NCBI GenBank assembly: GCA_963706685.1 | Contig: CAVPMY010000005.1 | Span: 62,001 to 126,000 of the forward strand | Direction of reading: 5' to 3' | DNA length: 64,000 bases | Origin: CADEEN01 sp963706685 | GTDB taxonomy: Bacteria; Pseudomonadota; Gammaproteobacteria; Burkholderiales; Burkholderiaceae_C | Shown: positions 9,815 to 18,619 of the stretch, one piece after another | How positions within the stretch are numbered: position 1 is the first letter of the stretch | How the letters are laid out: every line of letters starts with the position of its first letter | Made by a program: the position numbers and the translations under genes | The notes under the pieces: model-generated | Told to the model about the DNA's origin: nothing | The model's database searches: none | The model's input: the letters and a program-made list of their open reading frames with translations, nothing else

Positions 9815-11040
9815 GCAATCACCTCGTCGAGATGGCGGATCAGCCGATCGATTTCGCCCGGCGTGTTGTAGTGGGCGATCGACACACGCACCACGCCACC
9901 CTGTGCCTGCAGTCCAAGCGCCTCGATCAAGCGCTTGGCGTAGAAGTCGCCGAAGCGGATACCGATGCCGTACTGGTCGACGTGGCGCACGATCGATTCA
10001 GACGACGTGCCGGCAACGACGAAGCTGATCGTCGGCACGCGGGTATTGTCGTCGGACGCGGGCCGGCCGATGATGCGCACGGTCTTCTTCGCGCGCAGCC
10101 ATCGCAGCAAGCGCTCGGCGAGCGCATTTTCATGCTGCTCGAAAGCGTCGAACGCGGCCTGCATGCGCTGCCGCGACGAGCCCAACGCGCCGAGCGCTGC
10201 GCCGGTGTCGCACAGGTACTCATGGATGCCGATGCAGCCATAGCTCAGCTCGTAGTTGATGTTGCCCGGCTGCAGCTTGTACGGCACGACCTCGGGGCCG
10301 ATGAAGTAGTGGTTCAGGCTCGGCAAGGACAGCAGCAGTCCACGCTCCACCCACATCACCGCATGGTGCGGCCCGAAAACCTTGTAGAAACTGAACACGA
10401 CGACATCGCCGCCGCTTGCCTGCACGTCGACCAGCCGGTGCGGCGCGTAGGCGACGGCATCGATGCAGACGCGGCCGCCGACGGCATGCACACGCTGCGA
10501 CACATCGCGCACCGGGTTCACGGTGCCGAGGATGTTGGACGCCCAGGTCATCGCCAGCCATTTCGTGCGCGGGCCAAGCAACGGGTCGAGATCGCGCAGT
10601 TCGAGCGTGAGACTCTCGCGGTCGACATGCCAGACCTTGATGATCGCGCCGGCCTGTTGCAGCCGCATCCAGCCGCCGATGTTGGCCTCGTGGTCGCTCT
10701 CGGTGACGATGATCTCGTCGCCCGGTTGCAGGCTCGGCATCAGCGCCTGCGTCAGCAAGAACATCAGCGCGGTGGTGGCGCCGCCCATCACGACCTCGTC
10801 GTCATGCCGTGCATTGATGAGCTCAGCCACGGTGCGTCGTGCGGCCAACACCTTTTCACCCGCCACTTGCGATGCCGCGTAGCTCGCGCCGAGCTGCACG
10901 CTGCTCGTCAGCAGGTAGTCGCGCACGCGATCGGCCACGCGCGCGAGCACCTGCGAGCCGCCGGCGTTGTCGAGGAACACCGTGTCGCCGGCGAGTGCCG
11001 GGAACTCGGCGCGGATGGAGTCGATATCGAGAGTGTTCAT
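9811..11040 (-). CDS. Class V aminotransferase, cysteine-desulfurase-like (TIGR01976 type)
   Basis: A 409-residue PLP enzyme of fold type I. The PLP lysine is Lys220 in VVVFSFYKVFGPHH, with Asp194 and His117 in the usual supporting positions. In true NifS/SufS/CsdA enzymes a loop cysteine near the C-terminal third carries the persulfide; here the matching region reads IRFGDFYAKRLIEALG and has no cysteine. A classical desulfurase role is therefore doubtful and another PLP elimination or lyase activity is likely. It sits between the importer ATPase gene (6-base gap) and the hydantoinase (overlap), so its substrate is probably the imported compound or a product of it. Confidence 0.85.
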   Translation of the reverse strand: MNTLDIDSIRAEFPALAGDTVFLDNAGGSQVLARVADRVRDYLLTSSVQLGASYAASQVAGEKVLAARRTVAELINARHDDEVVMGGATTALMFLLTQALMPSLQPGDEIIVTESDHEANIGGWMRLQQAGAIIKVWHVDRESLTLELRDLDPLLGPRTKWLAMTWASNILGTVNPVRDVSQRVHAVGGRVCIDAVAYAPHRLVDVQASGGDVVVFSFYKVFGPHHAVMWVERGLLLSLPSLNHYFIGPEVVPYKLQPGNINYELSYGCIGIHEYLCDTGAALGALGSSRQRMQAAFDAFEQHENALAERLLRWLRAKKTVRIIGRPASDDNTRVPTISFVVAGTSSESIVRHVDQYGIGIRFGDFYAKRLIEALGLQAQGGVVRVSIAHYNTPGEIDRLIRHLDEVIA

Positions 11041-11046
11041 ACAGAC

Positions 11047-11841
11047 TCAGTGGTGAAGGATGGCGTGCAAAAAAGCCTGCGTGCGTGGCTCTTGCGGCGC
11101 ATCGAAGAACGCATCAGGCGCCGCTTGCTCGACCACCAGACCCGCCTCCATGAACACCACAAGGTCCGCCACGCGTCGCGCAAAGCCCATCTCGTGCGTG
11201 ACGATGACCATCGTCACGCCGGTGTGCGCCAAGGCCTGCATGACGGCCAGCACTTCACCGACCATTTCGGGGTCGAGCGCGGAGGTAGGCTCGTCGAACA
11301 GCAGCACCTTGGGCTCCATCGCCAGCGCGCGCGCAATCGCCACGCGCTGCTGCTGACCGCCAGAGAGCTGGCCGGGCAGCTTGTGGGCGTGCTCTGACAG
11401 GCCGACCTTGGCCAGCAGCGCCTGCGCCCGCGCATCGGCGTCGGCGCGCGACATGCCGCGCACGCGCAATGGCCCGAGCGCGACGTTGTGCAGCGCGCTC
11501 AAATGCGGGAACAGGTTGAAGCTCTGGAACACCATGCCGACTTCGGCGCGCACGCGGGCCAGCGCCTGGCCGCGCTTGACGAGCTCACCATCGACGCGGA
11601 TCTCGCCGCGCTGGTAGCTCTCCAGCAGGTTGATGCAACGGATCAGCGTGGACTTGCCTGAGCCCGATGGGCCAACCACGGCCACCACCTCGCCACCGCT
11701 GATGTCCAAGTCGATGCCGCGCAAGGCCTCGAAACGGCCGTAGGCCTTGTGCAAGCCGCTGATGTGCACCGCGCCGCACACCAGTGAACCTTCATGCTGC
11801 GCATTCCGGTGTTCGCCCTTGGAGCGGCCCGGCGTGCTCAT
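11047..11841 (-). CDS. Polar amino acid-type ABC importer, ATP-binding subunit
   Basis: A 264-residue ATPase with Walker A GPSGSGKST (57-65), signature LSGGQQQR, Walker B LLFDEPTSALDP and switch His in VTHEMGFA, all of the GlnQ/HisP class. An N-terminal extension of about 25 residues before the domain may mean that translation starts later. It overlaps the permease stop by 4 bases and forms an importer with the permease and binding protein upstream. The subfamily usually carries amino acids, but here it is joined to hydantoin and ureide enzymes. Confidence 0.93.
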   Translation of the reverse strand: MSTPGRSKGEHRNAQHEGSLVCGAVHISGLHKAYGRFEALRGIDLDISGGEVVAVVGPSGSGKSTLIRCINLLESYQRGEIRVDGELVKRGQALARVRAEVGMVFQSFNLFPHLSALHNVALGPLRVRGMSRADADARAQALLAKVGLSEHAHKLPGQLSGGQQQRVAIARALAMEPKVLLFDEPTSALDPEMVGEVLAVMQALAHTGVTMVIVTHEMGFARRVADLVVFMEAGLVVEQAAPDAFFDAPQEPRTQAFLHAILHH

Positions 11842-12509
11842 TGCGTGGCCGCGCGATGCCGCGCCTCGAAGTAGCCGACGAGTCGCACCAGCGGCAGCAG
11901 TAGCGCCAGGTAGAGCAGCGCGGCGCCGATCAGCGGTGTTGGGTTGGCGGCCAGGGCCTGCGCCTGCGTCGCTTGTTTAAGCAGGTCGGGCATCGCGACC
12001 ACGCTGGCCAGCGCCGTGTCCTTGAGCACGTTGATGCAGTTGCTGGTGAACGGCGGCGTGACGATGCGCAGCGCCTGCGGCAATACGACGTCGCGCATCG
12101 TGTCGATGAAGCTCAGGCCGATCGCGGCGGCGGCTTCGAACTGGCCCTTCGGCAAAGCCTCGATGCCAGCACGGAAGATCTCGGCCGTGTAGGCGCACGA
12201 CACCATCGACAAGGCCGTTGTCGCCGCCGCGAACGACGACAGGCGCACCCCAACGAAGGGCAGCGCGTAGTAGACGAGCACCAGCAAGACCAGCAGCGGG
12301 ATCGAGCGGAAGACGTCGATGTACACGCGTGCCAGCGCGCGCAGTGGCGCCCAGCCATACAAGCGCAACAGCGCCATCAACAGGCCGCTGACCGAACCCG
12401 CAATGATGCTGACCACACCGAGCAGCACCGTGATGCCCAGGCCTTCCAACAACAGCGGCATGGCGCCGCGCAACACCGGCCAGTTGAAAAAGGTCGCGAT
12501 CAGATCCAC
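11838..12509 (-). CDS. Polar amino acid-type ABC importer, permease subunit
   Basis: A 223-residue inner-membrane permease of the HisM/GlnP class with about five hydrophobic segments and the ATPase-coupling EAA-like loop EAAAAIGLSFIDTMRDVVLPQAL (about 136-158). The YIDVFRSIPLLVLLVLVYY segment (about 63-81) is typical of the family. Only one permease gene is present, so the transporter is probably a homodimer in the membrane. It ends in the start of the ATPase gene and follows the binding protein by 35 bases. Confidence 0.92.
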   Translation of the reverse strand: MDLIATFFNWPVLRGAMPLLLEGLGITVLLGVVSIIAGSVSGLLMALLRLYGWAPLRALARVYIDVFRSIPLLVLLVLVYYALPFVGVRLSSFAAATTALSMVSCAYTAEIFRAGIEALPKGQFEAAAAIGLSFIDTMRDVVLPQALRIVTPPFTSNCINVLKDTALASVVAMPDLLKQATQAQALAANPTPLIGAALLYLALLLPLVRLVGYFEARHRAATQ

Positions 12510-12544
12510 GGGCCGGCGCGATCAACGCTCGTCGGCCGCTGCCC

Positions 12545-13324
12545 TCACCTGGGCATGTCCAACACCTTCACCGTCGCCGAATCGGCCGGCGGCTTCGTCC
12601 CGAACCACTTTTCGTGCGTCTTGGCGATGAAGCCTTCTTTCTTCAGCGCGGTGAGTGCGTCGTTGACCTTGGCCGCGTCGGCGAAGGTCTTGGCGAACAT
12701 GAACGAGTAGCGCTCGCCGGTCGGGATGCGCCCGGCGACGCGGTACTGCGGCTTGTCCTTGATGTAGTACTCGACCGCCGGGATGTCGCTGATATAGCCA
12801 TCGATGCGGCCGGCAGCCAAGTCGAGCATCGCCGGTGCCAAGCCTTCGTAGCGCGAAATCTTGGCGATCTTGTACTTGGCCGTGTTCTCGGTTGCCCAGA
12901 TGTCGCCGGTGGACGCCGTGTCGACGCCGACCGTCTTGCCCGACAAGTCTTCGAGCTTGTTGATCGAGCTCGCCTTGAGCACCGACAGCGACTGGTCGCT
13001 GTCGTAGTACGGCTGCGCGAAGGCCAGCGTCTCCAGCCGCTTGGCGGTGATGGTCACCGACGAGATCGCGATCTGGATGCGGCCCGACAGCACGGCCGGG
13101 AACAGGCCATTGAACGGGATGTTCTCGATCTTGACTGTGTTGCCGGTGCGCTTGGCGACTTCGTTGACCAGATCGATCTCAAAGCCGACGAACTTGCCTT
13201 GCGCGTCCTGGAATTCCCAGGGCACGTTGCCAATGTTGGCGCCGACCGTCCACTCGGCAGCCGAGGCCGGCCCGGCGAAAGTTGCGGCCAACGCGATCGC
13301 TGCGAAGTACTTGCTGAGGCTCAT
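12545..13324 (-). CDS. Periplasmic amino acid-type substrate-binding protein
   Basis: About 259 residues: a signal peptide (MSLSKYFAAIALAATFAGPA, cleaved near SAA-EW) and a SBP_bac_3 domain with the typical GFEIDLVNEVAKRTG and IAISSVTITAKRLETLAFAQPY stretches. I chose ATG 13324 because CAGGAGCC lies just upstream; a start 12 codons earlier has no such site. It is the first gene of the operon down to allA. The usual ligand-binding arginine and aspartate regions are recognisable, but the ligand cannot be read from sequence. Confidence 0.92.
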   Translation of the reverse strand: MSLSKYFAAIALAATFAGPASAAEWTVGANIGNVPWEFQDAQGKFVGFEIDLVNEVAKRTGNTVKIENIPFNGLFPAVLSGRIQIAISSVTITAKRLETLAFAQPYYDSDQSLSVLKASSINKLEDLSGKTVGVDTASTGDIWATENTAKYKIAKISRYEGLAPAMLDLAAGRIDGYISDIPAVEYYIKDKPQYRVAGRIPTGERYSFMFAKTFADAAKVNDALTALKKEGFIAKTHEKWFGTKPPADSATVKVLDMPR

Positions 13325-13378
13325 GCTGAAAGGCTCCTGATTGCTGCGGTGAGGCGCCAACGCGTGCTGGCGACGCCA

Positions 13379-13407
13379 ATGCTAGCGCACTGGAGCGAAT
13401 GATTCAA
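13379..13407 (-). promoter_or_regulatory. Candidate sigma-70 promoter of the hydantoin-type operon
   Basis: Read on the minus strand: TTGAAT (13402-13407), a 17-base spacer and TAGCAT (13379-13384), each matching consensus at four of six positions. It lies about 55 bases upstream of the binding-protein ATG at 13324. One of two direct repeats fills the spacer, which is a common repressor arrangement. Inferred from pattern only. Confidence 0.4.
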
Positions 13408-13430
13408 GGAGTGCTTGCAGTGGAGCAAAT
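13387..13430. repeat. Pair of 14-bp direct repeats at the operon promoter
   Basis: GCACTGGAGCGAAT (13387-13400) and GCAGTGGAGCAAAT (13417-13430) match at 12 of 14 positions and start exactly 30 bases apart, close to three helical turns. One lies between the candidate -35 and -10 boxes, the other just upstream of the -35. They could be binding sites for the RpiR regulator encoded in the operon; that link is an inference. Confidence 0.4.
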
Positions 13431-13815
13431 ACACCGCACCGGTGCAATCCGCTTCGGCGTGCAGTGGGCGCGGCCTCGACTTGATGGCAGCCGCGCAGGC
13501 GGCGAGCCTTTGGGTTGCGCCCGACGTCGAACGACCGATCTCGGAAAAGATTGTCGATGCCCGCAATTGGCCGACCCCGCCACAACGAACCTTCGGGTGA
13601 ATGATTGCTCGGCGCCACATTGCTGACACCCGTTACGCCCGAGTCGAGCTCACCCTGCGGGTCGAAAGCACGCGTCCGACGCGCGGTCTCGAAAGATCGC
13701 GATGTGAGCTGAAGGAACATTCGCGAGCCGAAGCTCAGCGCTCCCTTTGTCGCCGATGCCGACCTCCAAAGCCTTCGGTCCAAGCGCTTCAGGAGCCGTC
13801 AGCGGCGCCGCCGCC

Positions 13816-14720
13816 TCACCCGCGATGCACCGCCCTCACCTCGCGTTCGCGGGCCATCGTGTCGCGATACCCTGCCGCGATCGCGCGTTCGCGAAACTCG
13901 CGTGACAGGTTGACCCAGTAGCCGAAGTCGGGTTTGAGCACGAGGTCGGCCAGCGCGGCGTCGGCGTCGACCAAGGCCTTCTTCTTCAGGTCGCTCTGGC
14001 GGTAGCGCTCGGCGCCGGACGGCGCGCGGTCGATGTGCGCCGTGGCGTCCACGGCGATGATGGTGCGCGCGCCGAGGGCGCGCGCCAGGCGCACCGGCAG
14101 CGGTTGGTGCCAGTCGGCATCGACATAGGTCTCGCCGCGGATGCGCACCGGCGCGAACTGGCCTTCGATGGCTGTCGAGGCCTGCACGGCCAGGCCGGCG
14201 TCGCCGGCGGTGAAGGCGACGACGTGACCATCGCGCTTGTCGCGCGGCGACGCAGGCCATCGCAATCGGCATGCGTTCCAGGCGCTGCATCGCGACCTCG
14301 CGGCGCACGAGTTCGGCCAGCGGCGCGCCGCTGAAGCGTTCGTCGGCGCCGACGGCCAGGCGCGCCAGCGATGAGCGGCTGCAACTCGAGTGCCAGGGTC
14401 TCGATGGCCGGCGCGTCGATGCCCGAAGCACGCAGCGCGCCGATGAGTGCACCGACCGAGGCGCCGACGATCAGATCCGGCGCCAGGCCCATCTCGTGCA
14501 GCGCGTGCAGCACGCCGACATGGGTGAATCCGCGCGGGCCGCCGGAGCTGAGCACCCAGGCCACGCGCGGCGAGCGCGCCAGCGGCGCCACGCGCGGTGC
14601 GTCTTCGCCGTTGTTGTCGGCGTCGGACGAGAAGGTGCAGGCTGCTATCGGCGCGATCGCGGCCAGGGTAGCAGCGCCGAACGAGGCGCCGATCGAAGCG
14701 CTGAGGACGCGCCGCCGCAT
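13816..14720 (-). CDS. Patatin-like phospholipase lipoprotein (two frameshifts)
   Basis: About 300 residues after repair. The N-terminus is a lipoprotein signal (MRRRVLSASIGASFGAATLA, lipobox IAAC). Patatin features are a glycine-rich oxyanion loop (SSGGPRGFTHVGVL), the nucleophile elbow VGASVGA with the catalytic serine, and the acidic partner in YVDADWHQPLP. The frame shifts near 14372 and again near 14262; total length fits two single-base insertions, and conserved sequence continues across both. It starts 13 bases after the ATP-grasp gene ends, so the two probably form one unit. It would be a membrane-anchored serine acyl hydrolase of the RssA/patatin class; the substrate is unknown. Confidence 0.8.
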
Positions 14721-14733
14721 GCGGTCAAAAGAA

Positions 14734-16110
14734 TCAGCGCAGCAGTCGGGCCGCCAGGGCATCGCTCGAATCGAAGCCGCCCAACGCCGCGGCGTGTTGT
14801 GCCTCGCCCGCATAGGGTGCAGGCCAGCCGAGCAGGCGCGACGCGGCGTCGCAGCGCTGGCGCAGGTCTTGCGCGTCACGCCCGCCGAGGTGCAGGATGG
14901 CGTAGCGGTGGCTGCCGAGCCATTTGAAGTCTCGCGCCAGTGAATGGCCGGACTTGGGGTAGGTGAACAGCATCGCGTCGGCAAACTCGCTTGCCAGCCG
15001 TTTGCGCTGCCAGGGGCCGGGCATCGGCGGCACGCGCTCTCGCATGTCGAAGGTGCGATAGACAAAACTCGCCGCGGCGCCGGCCGAGGGCTGCGCGTGC
15101 GGCAGCGTGGACGGGTCGCGCCCGACGGCCAGCGCCAGGCCGATCGCATGGGCATCGATGCCGCGCACGCGGCGGTACAGGTCGCCGAACTGCGAGGCCA
15201 GCCGCGGGTTGAACTCGATCACCGACAGCCTGTCGCTCGCCGCGTCGTAGAAGAACTCCATGTTGAACAGGCCATGCGTGAAGCCCACGGCCTGCAGGAA
15301 CTTTCGCGCCACGCCGGCAGCACGCTCGGCCACTTCAGCGGGCAGGCGCGACGGCATGTCCCAGCGCATGAAGGCCTGGGTGCCCGGGTACATGACGGCA
15401 TCGACGATGCCCAGCACCTGCAATTGGCCATTGAACATGTAGCCGTCGAGGTTGTACTGCGGCGCGCGCACCGGTTCTTCGAGCAGCATGCGGTGCGCCG
15501 TGCCGGCGCCGGGCAGACGCTGGCGGGCGATGCGCTCGAAGGGCTCGACCAATCGGCGGATCACCCACAGCTCGCGCTTGCCGAAGCGCGTGTGCCCATG
15601 CAGTTCGCGCTCGTGGCGCACCGGACGCGCGAGCACCGAAAAGGCCGCCTTCACCGGCTTGACATAGCTCGGGTAGGCCAGGCCGGGCGGAATCGCGCTG
15701 CCGTATTGCGCATCGAGTTCGCGAAAGGCCAGATTGGCCTCGGGGCAGACCTGCTGCAGCACGCGGCGTGCATGCAGCTTGTGCTGGCAGGCGATCACTG
15801 CTTCGGGCGTCGTCCCGGGCAGGCCCGCCGACTCGGCCACCAGGGCGGCCGCCAAGGCGCCGAACTGCTCATGGTGCGAGACCACGCCGGCCCAGCCGCG
15901 CTGCCGGGCCCGCCGCGCTTGCCGCGCGCTGAAGGATTCGAGGTCGAAATTGATCAGGCGCGCATTGCTCGGAAACGAGAACAGGTCGAAGCCTGCGCGG
16001 TCGTAGTGAAAGTGCCGGCCCAGCGCCCGATGCGCGAGCGCATCCCAGTCGTAGTCGAACAGCAGGCCCAAGCGCGGACGGCTGGCAGAGGTCAGGTTCG
16101 ATTCGATCAT
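14734..16110 (-). CDS. ATP-grasp domain protein of unknown function
   Basis: A 458-residue protein with a carboxylate-amine ligase-like ATP-grasp fold. Seen: the nucleotide-binding lysine region PSYVKPVKAAFSV (about 165-177) and the metal-binding acidic residues in FNMEFFYD and IEFNPRLASQFGD (about 315-345). The N-terminal 110 residues resemble a pre-ATP-grasp domain that binds the acceptor. Its substrates cannot be told. The downstream partner is the patatin-like lipoprotein. No amino-acid ligase, siderophore or peptide cluster surrounds it. Confidence 0.75.
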   Translation of the reverse strand: MIESNLTSASRPRLGLLFDYDWDALAHRALGRHFHYDRAGFDLFSFPSNARLINFDLESFSARQARRARQRGWAGVVSHHEQFGALAAALVAESAGLPGTTPEAVIACQHKLHARRVLQQVCPEANLAFRELDAQYGSAIPPGLAYPSYVKPVKAAFSVLARPVRHERELHGHTRFGKRELWVIRRLVEPFERIARQRLPGAGTAHRMLLEEPVRAPQYNLDGYMFNGQLQVLGIVDAVMYPGTQAFMRWDMPSRLPAEVAERAAGVARKFLQAVGFTHGLFNMEFFYDAASDRLSVIEFNPRLASQFGDLYRRVRGIDAHAIGLALAVGRDPSTLPHAQPSAGAAASFVYRTFDMRERVPPMPGPWQRKRLASEFADAMLFTYPKSGHSLARDFKWLGSHRYAILHLGGRDAQDLRQRCDAASRLLGWPAPYAGEAQHAAALGGFDSSDALAARLLR

Positions 16111-16266
16111 GGCAAGGCGGGCTCGATTGTGCAGGGCCGGGCAGTTTCACGCTTGCGGGCATCTACGCAGCAAGCTCGGGCAGCGCCGCGGCGTACACGG
16201 CTGCTCGGTCGTTCGTGGATCTCCACCCTTACGCCGCCGGGCCACCAACGGATGCAACCTGACACG

Positions 16267-16290
16267 AAAAAGGGCCGCCGTCGGCGGCCC
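16267..16290 (-). terminator. Rho-independent terminator of the sdh-gltA operon
   Basis: On the minus strand, GGGCCGCC, a 3-base loop and GGCGGCCC are followed by TTTTT, 20 bases after the gltA stop. A perfect 8-bp GC stem with a U-run is a standard intrinsic terminator. Confidence 0.85.
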
Positions 16291-16309
16291 GTCGCTCCGC
16301 CAAACCCGA

Positions 16310-17625
<1,316 letters not shown>

Positions 17626-17629
<4 letters not shown>

Positions 17630-17901
17630 TGCCTTTCTACGGACTTCGGTGGCGTGCGCATCATCGCCAGGACTTCAATCACATCGGCGCATTGGAGCGC
17701 ATCCGCCGGCTCGCGGCGCGCCAGCAGCAGGTCGAGCAAATCGTTGTCGGCCAGGTCCATCAGACGCTGAAGGCCTTGCGCCTGGCTGACGGTCAGTGTG
17801 GCTTCGTGGCGGGCGAAGAAGCGCTCGATGAACAGGTCGTTCTCGAGCATGCCGCGCCGGCAGCGCCACTTGAGCCGGTTGAGTTCAGCGCTGCCGAGCA
17901 T
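17626..17901 (-). CDS. sdhE: FAD assembly factor SdhE
   Basis: A 91-residue helical protein that helps attach FAD covalently to SdhA. The signature RGMLENDLFIERFF (about 16-29) holds the conserved Arg-Gly motif of the SdhE/YgfY family. The start is placed at ATG 17901, which gives the normal family length; a longer reading upstream would run inside sdhB. It lies 8 bases after sdhB and overlaps gltA by 4 bases. Confidence 0.9.
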
Positions 17902-17909
17902 CTGCGCAG

Positions 17910-18614
17910 TCAGACGGCGCGACGCACCATCAGCTCCTTGATCTTGCCGATTGCCTTGGTCGGATTGAGGCCCTTCGGGCAGACATCGACGCAGTTCATG
18001 ATCGTGTGGCAACGGAACAGCCGGTACGGATCTTCGAGGTTGTCCAGGCGCTCGGCGGTGGCCTCGTCGCGGCTGTCGGCGATGAAACGGTAGGCCTGCA
18101 GCAAGCCGGCCGGCCCGACGAACTTGTCCGGGTTCCACCAGAAGCTCGGGCAACTGGTCGAGCAGCTCGCGCAGAGGATGCACTCGTACAGCCCGTTCAA
18201 CTCGTCGCGCTCCTCCGGCGACTGCAGGCGTTCCTTCTCGGGCGGCGTGTTGTCGTTGACCAGGTAGGGCTTGATCGAGTGGTACTGCTTGAAGAACTGC
18301 GTCATGTCGACGATCAGGTCGCGGACCACCGGCAGGCCCGGCAGGGGCTTCAAGGTCACCACATCGGGCAGCGTGCGCATGTTGGTCAGGCAGGCCAGGC
18401 CGTTCTTGCCGTTGATGTTCATCGCATCCGAGCCACAGACGCCTTCGCGGCAGGAGCGGCGAAACGTGATCGACGGGTCGATGGCCTTCAACTTCATCAA
18501 CACGTCGAGCAACATGCGCTCCGAACCGTCGAGATCGACGTCGATGCTCTGCATGCGCGGCTTGGCGTCGGTGTCGGGGTCGTAGCGGTAGATGTTGAAG
18601 GTGCGTGATGCCAT
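17910..18614 (-). CDS. sdhB: Succinate dehydrogenase iron-sulfur subunit
   Basis: A 234-residue electron-transfer subunit of complex II. Ligands for three clusters are present: the plant-ferredoxin-like [2Fe-2S] site around CREGVCGSDAMNI, the [4Fe-4S] site CILCASCSTSCP and the [3Fe-4S] site CHTIMNCVDVCPKGLNP. The start at ATG 18614 lies 5 bases after the sdhA stop and gives the normal N-terminus (MASRTFNIYRYDPD). Confidence 0.98.
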   Translation of the reverse strand: MASRTFNIYRYDPDTDAKPRMQSIDVDLDGSERMLLDVLMKLKAIDPSITFRRSCREGVCGSDAMNINGKNGLACLTNMRTLPDVVTLKPLPGLPVVRDLIVDMTQFFKQYHSIKPYLVNDNTPPEKERLQSPEERDELNGLYECILCASCSTSCPSFWWNPDKFVGPAGLLQAYRFIADSRDEATAERLDNLEDPYRLFRCHTIMNCVDVCPKGLNPTKAIGKIKELMVRRAV

Positions 18615-18619
18615 GGTGA

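Larger units (their letters stand above)
13325..13815. other. Intergenic region of about 490 bases, no convincing gene
   Basis: The part next to 13324 holds the operon's Shine-Dalgarno, the candidate promoter and the direct repeats; a 10-base palindrome GCACCGGTGC lies at 13436-13445. From about 13445 to 13815 I see nothing I can name. The open frames crossing it on both strands have no recognisable domain, no ribosome-binding site and composition unlike the neighbouring genes. Base composition looks a little less GC-rich than the surrounding genes, so it may be a decayed gene or simple spacer. Confidence 0.5.

Noticed and set aside
9811..11040. Iron-sulfur cluster assembly role for the desulfurase-like gene
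   Set aside because: No catalytic cysteine loop and no isc/suf genes in the vicinity.
13382..13783. A 133-codon minus-strand frame in the 490-base gap
   Set aside because: No recognisable domain, no Shine-Dalgarno and composition unlike a gene; it also overlaps the operon promoter region.
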